This document shows, in pieces, positions 1-12,300 of a stretch of 64,000 bases of DNA. This DNA is from Glyphotaelius pellucidus (taxonomy: Eukaryota > Arthropoda > Insecta > Trichoptera > Limnephilidae). Under the pieces are notes generated by a model, which worked only from the letters and a program-made list of their open reading frames with translations, had not been told where the DNA came from and did no database searches. Position 1 is the first letter of the stretch; each line of letters begins with the position of its first letter. Location of the stretch: assembly GCA_936435175.1 (NCBI GenBank), contig OW386540.1, positions 40,059,847-40,123,846 on the forward strand. The letters run 5' to 3'. A program made the position numbers and the translations under genes.

Positions 1-215
1 GACCCATCGCTGCTTTGCATCCGTGATGGGAGGGATGGTCCGTCACTTCTAGACACATTGACCCCCAGATTCTTGCCCACCCCTCACACCTTTTTTCTAA
101 CCAGAACTTACTCTCCTTCAGACATAAAAAGACCCTCCATACAGCATCACCAAAGATGACGCAGGGAAAAATATCCCTCAGGGCCACCTGTGAGCCAATG
201 TGAAAAAAGGAGCAG
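1..215 (+). repeat. CR1-like LINE 3'-end remnant
   Basis: The segment shares its layout with 10,190-10,385: a 'gggagggat' block, then 'gacccccagattc', then 'aaagatgac'. It ends in 'ccctcagggcc' as the CR1-like LINE copy at 8.3-9.0 kb does. No usable ORF remains. The element probably continues left of the window. Confidence 0.6.
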
Positions 216-2252
216 TAAAAATTACAACAATTTGAAAACGAACTTTGAAATTTGAGGAATCGTTTCAATTTCAAAATTAATTTTCAATTTCTGTCAACGT
301 CCTTTTAAAGTTCTGTTTTTATCCAAGTTCTGTGAAATAGCCGGCCTTTGATGAAATATTAATTAACAATTTTAACTTTGGAATTTGATGAATTGTTCAA
401 ATTCTGTGAAACAACCCTTCCTTAATGTGCTCGTAGCTTTAAATTAAATAGATCAATCTTTTATCACAATAGCGTGAACAAATAAAACGTTAAATTTATT
501 TTGGTAAAGTAGAATTATTTATCTGTTTATAAAACCTCAGTATTAATGGCTGCCGTGCATATTTTTTTTGTATTTAGTTCAAAATCTCTCTACTATTCTC
601 GTTATATTAAAAGAGCCTACAAAATTATAAAAAAATATCTAATTGAAAATAATACTGGGAAAAAATCAAATAACAATCATATAAAAATTAAAAAAAAACA
701 TAATGATGAACAATGAATTTATAAAATACAGTTTTGTGATAGTTCACTTGATATAAAATGCGCAATCATCATCATCAATATATTAATACGTGAAGCCAAA
801 ACTTTGTACCCCTTTTTACGACAATTGCGCGGACGGAGGAGTATGAAATTTCGCACAATTATAGTTTATATAGAGGAGGAGTGCAGAATGCTAATATTTT
901 TTAAAAATTGTGCATATAAATAGATTAAATCAATAACAAAAACATTACACACACTACCATGTATTTGACACACACACTCGCGTCTTTACTCTATTGTTAT
1001 TAAGTCTATGGTCAAATTGAGAATAGATTAATATTGTTTGTCTTTAATATTTTTTGTCTATGGTCTTACTGAATGTCAAACATAAAAAAAATATTACAAT
1101 AATGGTCGAATTTCGACCATTGGGCGACCACTAGTTAATGTAAAACGTTATGGATAAAGTACGTATAGTAAAGTACTTACGTAAATGGTACGAGTGCAAT
1201 TCCGAGTTGAATTATGCAGGGTGAAAGTTGCTTTGATAGTAAATAATGACAGAAGAAATCACCAAAGAGATAAGTACATAAACTCATTACTCATTTATAA
1301 GTACCATAGTGAGATACTCTGCTGTTGGTATTGGGTGATATTATATGGTTCCTAACGAATCGAACGCAAATTCAATTCGTAGGCAATAACGCGCAGAGAA
1401 AACAACACGCTCCTACTCTGACCAGGTTGAAGTGACGCCATCTCCACACTATCTTAGGTATTATTTGATTGTTTTTATGGTAGTCTTGTACTTAAATACA
1501 ATGGCTGTTTTCATAGAAGTCTTCTATGTCTGTCTTCACACTATTATTAATTTGTATGATCGCAAATGACTTCAAATCATTCGTCATCATCGCAGAACGA
1601 TTTTGCCTTTTGCGTTTATACAGACCTTCAATACAATATTGTGATTAACCCGAACAATAAGATCGTGATTAATTCAAACAAGACGCGCATTTACAAATAA
1701 GATATCGGATGAAGTAAGGACCGAAGTGAGGACGTAGTGACGTGAAGTGAGGACGAGGCGAGGAGTCCCCTGACCCAGATGGGCGGAGATAAACAAGGAG
1801 ATGTTTGCGGCGATGATTGTGTGAACAGATTGCCCGGGCTATGGGCGAGCTGTGGGCGAAATAACTTCGACGTTTGATCAAAGGGGTGATAAATTTCCCC
1901 GCTAAATAATTAACTATGAAATACTGAGATTTTCTCCGATACGATAAGTGGGTTGCGACTGTCGCACGTCGGATGAGGAGTAAAACTTAAGAGTACCTTT
2001 TGGGCTACGGTGTTGTTAATAAAAGTTAATGGCCAAATTATTTACGTAAATCTATTTATTTATTGTTTGAAACATTTACAGAGTGTTAACAATTATTACA
2101 ATAATAGAATCGCCTTTGGGATGTACATAGATATTAACACTTCAATTAGACATGTTCACAGCATGAGTAATCAATGTTTAGTTGTTACTAGACAGAAATG
2201 CTTGTAGTGATAACAGATAATGATAATCAAAATGAAATATAAAACATAGTAG
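216..2252. other. No gene seen; intronic or upstream DNA of the SLC6 gene
   Basis: AT-rich filler without a convincing exon. A GC-richer patch at about 1,710-1,870 has degenerate 'gaagtgaggac' repeats. No TM1 motif of the transporter (normally around a Trp-Arg-Phe-Pro core) was found here, so the 5' exons are likely outside the window. Confidence 0.5.
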
Positions 2253-2450
2253 TTTCAATTCTGAATGGTGGTCTTACACCAGGGCGATACTGATAGTATC
2301 TTCCACTCTGAAATGTGCTGCAAATACACCACATACTATTTTAAATGAATAAATTATGAAATAACACAAATTAATCAAATAAAATTTATTTACCACGCCG
2401 GGATTCGATCCCGTGACCTTCGGAATGCGAGTCAAGAGCCTTACCGCTGG
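2253..2450 (-). repeat. tRNA-headed SINE, copy 1
   Basis: On the minus strand it starts with a tRNA-like head (A-box-like 'ccagcggtaaggctc', B-box 'gggatcgaatccc') at about 2,395-2,450. The body ends with the complement of 'ttcaattctgaatggtgg'. The same body and head recur at 37,823-38,190, and body parts recur at 51.8 and 54.5 kb, which defines a SINE family. Confidence 0.65.
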
Positions 2451-3735
2451 ACAATATTAACAGATTGTATGCAAAGTGTGTACACTTGCAAACACTCAAT
2501 GTCACACTTGATACATTGTTCAAGCATGTGATCAATATTTATGCAACCTTCACCAGGTTGACGGTCTAGCGAATGTCACATTAATGCACTGCTTTGCGTA
2601 CTACTTATGTTTTCCAGTCTAGCGGGCAAGTCCTAGAACGGAAAACAGGAATTACTGTACTTATGGTTCATAGTACCTGCGGGAATGTAAAGTCGTGGGC
2701 TCGCTGTAAGGGCTTTCTAGAAAGTAGCGTTACGGCAGGTAAATTGGTGCACCCACACTCTTGCAGTGGGGTGCATACAACACACATTGATAGGCCATCT
2801 ATATTACGTCACGTACACGTAGAAGTCAGCTTGCTCTCACACTATTGAATATTCCGAAGGCCGACAGGGAGCGGAAGTGAATACGCCGTCCCTGTATACC
2901 AGCATATACCAGACTTCCATTTACTGACGGATATTGGAAATTCTGACTGCATAATATTACGTCTTGCGTAGTTGTGATTTTACCTACATTATGTATGTGT
3001 CCCGAACTGCGTCAACTATTTGAATCCGGCGATCTTTAATCTGTTGACACGGTGGCAATGAATGTTTTCAGGATTTAGTAAGATATTTTGTTGGAATAAA
3101 AATATACCACGTGACAACCTTTCGCAGGTATACGAATCAATAAATCATGGCAGTACGATTTATCCATGGTCTCACAAACTCTTTATCTGTTATTTTCTCC
3201 AATAGGCTTAATAGTCCCATTAAACAATAACACGAAACAACGCTAAACCAAAAATATATAATGCTCTCTCTAAGGCTACAGAAATTGATTGCAAAACTAT
3301 ATCCTCCCACAGCAAGTATAAAAATGTATTAAAGTCTTGGATAAAAACCACTGATTTACTTGACAAACATTTACTTGCTGTAACATCTGACCTGCTGTAA
3401 CATAACAAATTTTTATTAATCTTTATGAACTTGTCATTTGAATTGTATTTCAGTAAACACTGAATTTATTTTTAATGTATTTAATGTTATTTTTAATCTT
3501 CTATAAAGAGAACGTATGTTTATGAGCTCTAAATAATCGTTTAATAATATTCGTTCAAACGTGTGATGGATTTGCTTGTAAAGACAAAGAGAATAATTTT
3601 ATTTTCTTCGTCGGTGGAGTCACTTGACATGGTATTAATTCCAAGGCTACATATGAAAAAAAATTATCAAGTTCAGTATATTTCGGATAGCGCCGAGTAC
3701 GGAAACCAGCATTAAGACGACAATATACCCTAAAA
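2451..3735. other. No gene seen
   Basis: No coding exon recognised. A GC-richer stretch at about 2,600-2,850 is open in one frame for 84 codons, but it has no recognisable domain and no repeat partner in the window. Confidence 0.4.
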
Positions 3736-3955
3736 TATATTCAGAATCTTAATGACGTAAGTAAAAGAACCGTGTATACAAATTGCGACTCGCGACCCGT
3801 GTATTGGACGGACCTACTGTCGAATTTGCTCTATCAAAGAAAAGAAGAAGAAGACAAATAATGTGGGAATCTTAACGATGTAAGTGAAGAAAGCGTGTAA
3901 ACAAATATACGCCCGCGGCACGGCGTATTAGACGAACGTACGGTCGAATTCGCCG
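3736..3955. repeat. Diverged direct duplication, two units
   Basis: Units at about 3,740-3,832 and 3,866-3,953 share the order 'gaatcttaa', 'gatgtaagt', 'cgtgta', 'cgtatta/cgtgtattgga', 'ggtcgaatt'. The offset is about 125 bp. Divergence points to an old tandem duplication or a two-unit element. Confidence 0.5.
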
Positions 3956-4485
3956 TAGCGGGCCTGAAGATTCGACCTTTCCGCCGCGTTCATTTTAATT
4001 AATACTGAAGAACGTGTTACAAATATTTAAGATGTTTCTTTATGAATCCCTCCCGAAGTTATCAATTCATCGTCTAGAAAAATAAAATCTGGTGCTCACC
4101 GCTAACTTTGTAGTTGAAAAACTTGTTATAAAGTTTTAAAATAGTTGTACGTAAAATATATTAATGGTAAGGTATTGTTTTTATTAATTTTAAATATAAA
4201 GAACTTACATCCCCAGGGGTCTGTTGGAATAAAAAAGTTATTTTAGTTACGGATTCGCCGGAAATGATTAAAATGTGAGTTTTGAGCAAACAAAAATTAT
4301 TAGGGTTGTGTACCGCCTTAAAGAGTAGCTTATCGGTAGGCTACTTGTGGTTGTGTCGCAGTTACGTAGCACGTGTTCCGTTCGCAAAATGTTTGTCAAG
4401 TGCCTAATAGTGCTGAAAGTGGTGAGTTACTTAGTCTCTTCTCTTCTATGAATCCACTCACGGTTTCCCTCTTGTCGGAGAGGGT

Positions 4486-4560
4486 TCAGAAAAAGTTTCT
4501 AACATTTTTCTGCAATGGCCACCATCCCTAGCTCTACCCTATGAAATTTCATATGGAATA
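4486..4560 (+). repeat. LINE pol remnant (same family as 14.2 kb)
   Basis: Translates to a degenerate 'ERVQKKFL' block followed by 'LYPMK'. This parallels 'LERIQKKFLRFL' and 'LYPIDF' in the longer fragment at 14.2 kb. Only about 75 bp are recognisable. Confidence 0.5.
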
Positions 4561-4639
4561 TCATCGGATCATCGACAATTTGCTGGAAAATTAGCAATTC
4601 TTTATAATCTCTCCTTTCTTCTTGAAAGGAAAACATCGT

Positions 4640-4990
4640 CATATATCAGAAAAAGAAAAGGTTGCATCTAGGAATTGAACCTGGCGGCGCTGCTCTACCT
4701 CTGAGCTATGAGACCCTCTCCCTTCGGTATTATTTATCTGTATTGTACTTTCGTCTAAGAACTACCAACATTACCTTCATTTTCTTAACGCACATTGCAT
4801 TGGCTGCCATCTTATTATAATTTCAAGATTCTTCTCGAACTAAAAGCTATCTGGATAGTGTCTTAGTAGTAGTATCCATTTTAATGTGTGATATCTATTG
4901 ACTTTTCTGCAACATTTTTATTTATTTTTGGAATAATTTACGGGATAAAATCTCGAAATTGTAATATTTAATCATTGAAGACAATATTAG
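4640..4990 (-). repeat. tRNA-like-headed repeat, sister of the 33.5 kb foldback
   Basis: A minus-strand tRNA-like module spans 4,661-4,716, with A-box 'tagctcagaggtagagc' and B-box 'ggttcaattcc' separated by only 10 nt, so the anticodon arm is missing. The flanking body matches the foldback element at 33,501-34,015: 'gctatctggatagtgt', 'tattgacttttctgcaa', and 'ttgtaatatttaat' next to 'aatattagc'. It is a repeat, not a functional tRNA gene. Confidence 0.6.
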
Positions 4991-6035
4991 CAACCCGAAC
5001 AAATATTTTAAACATGTATTTTTAAATTTATCGATACTTCTAATCCTAATCCATAGGAAAGTTATGACTTTAATTCTTTATTGTTTTCTTGGTTCTGCTT
5101 ATGTATTTTAGTCTGAGCAATTAGGAAATACACTTTTTAATAGCCTTGCCAGTCTCCCGATCGACAAAATGATTTGTAAATAATCAAATTATTGAGCAAT
5201 GTGAGGCCTACATTTGCTAACTGCAGAGATGTGAAATACAAAGCAATCTGGACTAAATTTGGGCTTTATTCGCAAGGCTGTTGATTGGCGAACAGACCAC
5301 AATTGCACATTGCGGTTGAGATTGAAAATTGGTGATGCATTATATACATATGTATATACATTACACACATCGATAACGGAAATTTGAATTGCTGTAAAGG
5401 ACATTAAATCCAAAAATTAGTTAAATATATTATTTTTCTCCGTTCTTTTATTTTTCGATCTTCGTCGCCGAAATATTTCTAGGAAAATAAGTGCGTACTT
5501 TACGAAATGCATTTTTTTTCTGTAAATTAAAAAAAAAAATACTGATATTAAAGAAATTTACAAAAATGAAAGTATTCTGAAAGATCTATTCAATGTTATT
5601 TTATAACGAAAATTCATAATTATAGGCCTACAAAAACAGGAGAAATGATTTTTTGAAACAATAAAAATCATTTTTCTCTCTCTTGAACAATTAACATTTT
5701 GCCTTACAGCATTGTTATTATGTATTAACATATCGAACCTATGTATGGATTATTGTGTATGAATAAATCATAAAATATAATTAAAAATTTTAACTTTTAG
5801 GGCCTTATTATTAAACGTGTTTTAAATTTTACGCAACTGATAAATAACCATTCATGTTGGGTATCAGTTGGGTAAAATTTAAGATTATTAGTAAAGGTGC
5901 TAAGATTTTATTTAATGATTACACGAGTAAAGTCTTTCATAATTGATGTCACTTGTGTTCCTGATGGTGTTATGATTAGATGGCCATGTATTATTAAAAT
6001 TTTCATTTTTATTATCACAATTTTCCTGTTTGCAG
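4991..6035. other. No gene seen; end of the intron before the first SLC6 exon
   Basis: AT-rich intron DNA ending in a polypyrimidine run and acceptor 'tcctgtttgcag' at 6,024-6,035. No coding signal of its own. Confidence 0.6.
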
Positions 6036-6314
6036 GTGCGTTCCTGATCCCGTTCAGCATAATGCTGGTGATAGCGGGACTGCCTCTAATGTTCATGGAA
6101 CTTTCCTTCGGGCAGTACGCGGCGCTGGGCCCAGTGGCGGTTTACAACAAGTTCTGTCCGCTGTTCCGGGGCCTGGGATACGGGATGGTGATCGTCTCCA
6201 CGGTGGTCATGCTGTACTATAACCTCATCATCGCATGGACCATCTTCTACATGTTCGCCTCACTGACGACGGTGCTGCCCTGGCAGAATTGTGAACCGAG
6301 CTGGAGCACGCAAC
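6036..6314 (+). CDS. SLC6 exon: TM2, TM3 and start of extracellular loop 2
   Basis: Acceptor 'ttgcag' and donor 'caac|gtaag'; phase 1 in, phase 1 out. It encodes 'GAFLIPF', 'MELSFGQYAALGPVAVYN', TM3 and 'LPWQNCEPSW'. The Cys is the first of the conserved loop-2 pair. Confidence 0.92.
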
Positions 6315-9300
6315 GTAAGAACTACTTGTTTAATAAAATTAACGGATAAAACATTTTTAATCATATACCAAATATTATGTAGGAATTAGGAAAACTCACT
6401 AGAAAAAATATATTGATGCAACCGGGAATTAAACTCTGCACCCACCTCGTAGTAATAGCGTCAACCATAGAATAAATAAAAATGCAAGGTCGTGTTTCGT
6501 GATCCAAATATTTGCCTAATTTCCATTACAAAACGGTGTTTGCAAAACCCAAATTTGATGTAGATATACAATGTCAGGAAAGTGTAAGTGAGAGAGAGCG
6601 ATGGACAGTTGGGCTAAATATAAATAGAACATATTTGTTTCCATTAATTATTAACCTCAACGCTGTTCTAGTGAAGTTAAAATTGAAACACAAACAATAA
6701 TACCATGTAAAGAAACAATAAACAATTCGAATTTGAATGGATAGCAGTTTCTTCTTAATTCTATGGCTGGCTTTACATTCGTAAGTTTTTTCCCGTAATT
6801 CGCTCGTGTAAGCGAATTACAAAACCACCAAAAGTCACTTAACGTAATTTAAAGCATCTTACAGAACTTCTTCTTCCGGAAGTTTTTTGACAGGTCTAAT
6901 CGCGTCCGCGCGAAATTACAGCCTTCTCACAGCTTATAAAATCAGTTTGATAAGCTGAGGGACTTTTTATAAGAAATAGTACCAAAATGCGCCGTTGCGA
7001 AATGTCAAAAATCAAAAGACACTTGTTTTTATTGGATTTTTTTCCTATAAAACTAGTATTTATTTCCACTTATTTGAGTTTTCTGAAAATGAGCATCCTT
7101 CTATTCAATTATCGGTCCAAACCTTTATAATCTCAATATTTCTGTTTTTAAAATTACGTATTTGAATACGAAGTCGGTTGCTGTCGGCAGCTGTCAGGTA
7201 GCTGTCATTCGAATAAAATGAAAGAAATCCATTAATTTTCGCCTTTGACGGCAAAAAAGTGCGCGGAGAATTGTTTAATTAAAGCCAAATTCTATTTCAG
7301 CACTTTATTTGGTCTTTTTCGACTTTATTGACAAAATCGCGTAAATTTGACAGTAGCAGGTCGTTGCTGAAAGGAAGCCATCTTACCGCAAATAAATTTA
7401 CAGATGTAAACGGTCGCATGAGCAGTTACACAGGTCGAACTTCCGAAACACTTCCGTGATCATTAATTACCACAAGTCAGATGCATTTGTAAACGCTCCT
7501 GGGAGTAAACTGTCAAAATCTTACGTAATCCGTAATTTTTAATTACGAGTGTAAAGCTAGCCCTTGGCATCAATCTTCTGACCTATGGAGTGCTTTTGCC
7601 ACAATATGGCACTACTTAAATACCTCGGATTGCTTTGCTGCCAATTTTACAATTTTTCCCTTATTTGTAAGTAATTAAGTAGAAGTTTACGATTTTATAA
7701 TATTTTTTTTTTATAAATCCTACAAATATATGATAATCGACAAAATATAGGAGAACTCATTGGCTATATAGAACTATAATCAGTTTGTATGTCTCCATAC
7801 TAAAATTCGGAGGTATGATTTTTTAAATGTGGGCGGAAAATATTCAAAATGGTCATCTCGAGCAATCGGAGGGAAAAGTTTTAAATTGTGCTTTTGCTCC
7901 AGTGGTTTTAAACTCTAGATTTTTCCGTGTTTTATCTCTATGTTCTAATTTTTAAATCATTTTCTCTTATATGCATTTCTCTTATTCTCTTGTTTTTTTT
8001 GCTAAAAGATATCCCCGTTTTATAACAATTTTTTGGCAGTTTTACGGCCTCCGCTCATGGAGAAACTGAAAAAACCAATTCTCGATGTAATTGCAATCAA
8101 CCTCCTTAACAAAATCGATATTTTTCTATCTGACATGTCAAAACTTGACAGTTCGTAAGCCGCTATCATGGCAATCTGTAATCGGCAACAATGCAACTGC
8201 AAAACCAGCATTGCTGGTCGCCGCGGCACTCGCGTTTCAGTTGTATTGTTGACAGATTTCCACGGTAACAACTCACTAATTGTCAATTTTTGATATATCA
8301 GATCAGATATTGATATGCTTGGTGTAACTCTAAGTGACCAGCTCAGGTACGGGGGCTCCATCGAGGCCAGAGTTAAGTTAGCCTCTCAGAAACTGGGCGT
8401 ACTGTACAGGGCCCGCAGATACTTTAATAGTACACAACTGCTAACCCTGTACAAATCGCAAGTGCGCCCCACGGTTGAATTTGGCAGCCACCTCTGGTCT
8501 GGAGTCCCAAAATACCTGAAAAAAACCCTCGACTCTGTGCAGAAACGGGCGGTCCGTTTGATAGATTCTCCTAACTTAACAAATGGACTGCAATCTTTAG
8601 AGCACAGGCGTCAGGTGGGAATGCTGTCCTTGTTCTACCGGTATTACAATGGAAGATGCTCCGAGGAACTAGCGTCACTGATCCCCTCGGCACCGGTGCA
8701 TAGTCGGGAAACACGCCAAACACGCGCTCAACATTTGTACACGGTTGACATTAGTCACATGAGAACGGGTCGTTTCTACGACTCGTTCTTGAGTTCAACA
8801 GCCCGGCTGTGGAACGATTTGCCGGCTTCTGTGTTTCCTCCCTCCTACAATATGAGTCTCTTCAAGACCCATGTTCACTCCTTCCTCTCCTCAACAGCAC
8901 CCTCCACACAGCATCTTCAAAGATGACATAGGCCCTGAGGGAAATTATTTCCCTCAGGGCCTCCTGTGTGGAGTTAATATAAAAAAAAAAAAAAAAAAAA
9001 GAAGAAAAATATCGATTTTGTTAAGGAGTTAATCAGAAAAATAGCACATTATACTTGAAAAAAGAGGTGATTCAATATTGAGTGAGGTGCAATAAAAAGG
9101 AGCTGGTTTCGAATTACTGATCGATTTTGTGTTTCATTTGAGAAATATAATGCGCATTTTATAAACACCTCAGTTGAAATACCTAATTCTTTTTCGATTT
9201 TTTTAAAACTTTTCCAAATCACAAACTACCTTTTCAAGCATGATTCCTTGATCAGATAAATGTAGTCATTTTGGCGTTAACGTTGAAGGGAAAAATCTCT

Positions 9301-12300
9301 CTCTTAATGTACATTAGATTCGTGTGGCAGAAGGTCACAAGTCACCATCTCGTACTTTTGTAATCTGATATCGAAAACGATGTTTAAAATGATGTAAATA
9401 AGATAATCTCTGCACCACTCGGGATTACGCAGTTCAAGGAGGCACACTTTAAATGAGCTTTTATTAGACGAAGCCCAAATCGTTCGTGAAAATCTAAAAG
9501 GAGATATACATTTCGCTCAGTCAGCTAAATAAAAGTACGCAGACGGGGTGGGAGTTAAGTCCTTATATTGATTTATCAAAGAAACCCAATCTTCCAATTG
9601 GCTTTAAATTTGTCACTGAATTCAACGGAAATTTGCAAATTTTTTATTTATTATTGGGCGTTCTACTCTTACTTTTTGGTTTTATTTCTTTAAAATTTTG
9701 AATTTAGAAAGATACAGATACTTAATAAGATTAGCCAAAAATATATGGGTATTTCTCATCAAATTTCGAAATTTGATTCCCGAGTCTTTGGTGCCGAGTT
9801 ACGTGCAAACTATGTATGTATTTTTTTATTATTTCAAAGCACGCTGTCTATACTACTACTTTTGTTAAAAGAAATCGTAACCGCTAAAGAAAAAAACGTA
9901 TGATCAGTTTGTTACCGTAATAGTCATTCCCTCACCTTGTCTCTTAGTCCAATAATATATATTTGGGAGGCAGATATGGGAACAGCCGCTTCAGGAACCA
10001 TTTATTGGATAACCAACACCCCTGCCATAGGTCACCCCAAGTGGTTTGCTACGTTTGGTGATTTAGCCGGGGTGCCAGTGTTCATGGTATTAGGTTAGTC
10101 TAGGTCTCGACGGTGAATGCGTATGTCCACCTACTGCGTGGCGGACCGGATCGGGTGAGACTGGTTTAAGGAGACCTAACCTAGACCTCTCCAGCCGGAC
10201 TCTCAACCCAACGGCTTGATCCGCAGTGGGAGGGATAGATTTATAAGTCCGTCACTCCAGGACGCAATGACCCCCAGATTCCTACCCACTCCTCTTAACT
10301 TTTAATTTCCCAGAACTTTCTGACATTCATTTAAAAATATCCTCCACACAGCAACCCCAAAGATGACATAGGCCCCCGTGTGAAAAAAATGTGCTAGTAA
10401 ATTATTATTACATATTTATATTTATTACTTATCTTAATGCCTACACTATTTCTACCATTACTCATTCAGAGATTTCGTAACTGTTAAACCACCGTTATTC
10501 ATGAATCTAGAATTATAAATATGATCCAATTTCTCTTTGGTAATTAAAATTTTGTATCATACCTCAACAGGTAAAATATTCGCACTCTGGAATAAAAGGG
10601 TATTTATTTATTTATTTATTGACGCCCTATTGGGCTTTTACATGTACAATACAAATTTCATTTATAACAAAACCATAAAAAAATATTACAAAATATATAA
10701 ATAAAGCATAGACTAAATAGAATAAATAAGAATATATATATGATGTATCTGTCCTTCACCAGCAAAAATCAACAGCTTAAAATTTGATCAGTTTGGACCA
10801 AATCGTTGGGTTGCTATAAAGGTTTTGCGAGTTCAGTCATTTGCTAGTTAAATCTTCCATCCAAATCCTCCAAGCGGCAATTTATTCAGGAGAAATATAT
10901 ATTTTCGGGTTAAAAAGTACGCAATTCTTTTAAATTACTGTGTACATCGTCAGGATAGACCTGGAGTCCGAAACATTGGCTTAAAAAGGAGGCGGAAGCA
11001 CAAAATCGCTTCATAGATTCGCTGACTTTGCAACTCCCTAATAAGAACAAAGGAAATCAAGACATTTACTTCGGCAGCTCTTTAGCTAGTTAGAAAACTT
11101 ATGTATTTGTCAGAACATAATACGTAATATAATGCCAATGAAGACTCTAAAATCGATATACCTACTACGCATCAGCCCAATCAATTATCACTTACGGTAT
11201 GATTGGTTGGGGACGTTGGGGTAGTACTGCCAAAACTAAACACCCTCTCAACAAAGCGAAAAAAGCCTTAAATAAAGATATTTTTATTTACATTAACTTC
11301 CCACAGGAGGCTCTGAGGAAAACAATTTCCCTTAGAGCCTATGTCATCTGAGATGCTGTATGGAGGGCCTTTATGAGGAAACGAAGGATTGAACATTGGT
11401 CTTGAAGAGACCCGTATTGTAGGAAGGAGGAAACACAGAAGCCGGCAAATTGTTCCACAGCCGAGCAGTTGAATACAAGAACGAGTCGACCCATTCTCAT
11501 ATGACAAATGTCAACCGTGTACATATGTTGAGCACGCGTTTGGCGTGTTTCCCGACTATGCACCGGTGCCGAAGGGATCAATGACGCTAGTTCCTCGGAG
11601 CATCTTCCATTGAAATACCGGTAGAAAAAACCCGACCCTGTGCTCTAAAGATTGCAATCCGTCTGTTAAGATGGGAGAATCTATCAAACGGATCGCCTGT
11701 TTCTGCACAGAGTCGAGGGTATTTTTCAAGTATTTTGGAGCTCCAGACCAGAGGTGGCTGCCAAATTCAACCATAGGGCGCACTTGTGATTTGTACAGGG
11801 TTAGCAGTTGTGTACTATTAAAGTATCTGCGGGCCCTGTACAGTACGCCCAGTTTTTGAGAAGCTAACTTCACTCTGTTTTCGATGGAGCACCCATATTT
11901 GAGCTGGTCACTTAGAGTTACGCAAAGCATATCAATGGAAGATTGCTTCCGTTGGAGGATTGAAAAACCTTTTAGTTTCTCGACAATACAGTTATAAGAA
12001 CTTCGCTATAACAGTACATATACAGTTATAAGTACAGCTTATAACTTATAAAAAGATCATACGGCATAGTGTAGATCAAAATTATCTCTATTCATTACTC
12101 AAAGAAAACCTCCATACTGCACAACATAATTATGCAACAAGACATAGACGTCAACACAACCTAACTCCGAAGACAAATACCATCTATGAACATACTCTAA
12201 TCTGGCTTATATTTTTTTAAATCTAATTGAAAAAGACATTAAAAAACCTGACAAATAATGTAAATCTAAAAGACAACTTCACAACAAAGGCATTATCTTC

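Noticed and set aside
8020..8361. 113-codon minus-strand ORF
   Set aside because: It is the palindromic MITE arm read through; the same frame appears at 47.75-48.03 kb only because the repeat recurs.
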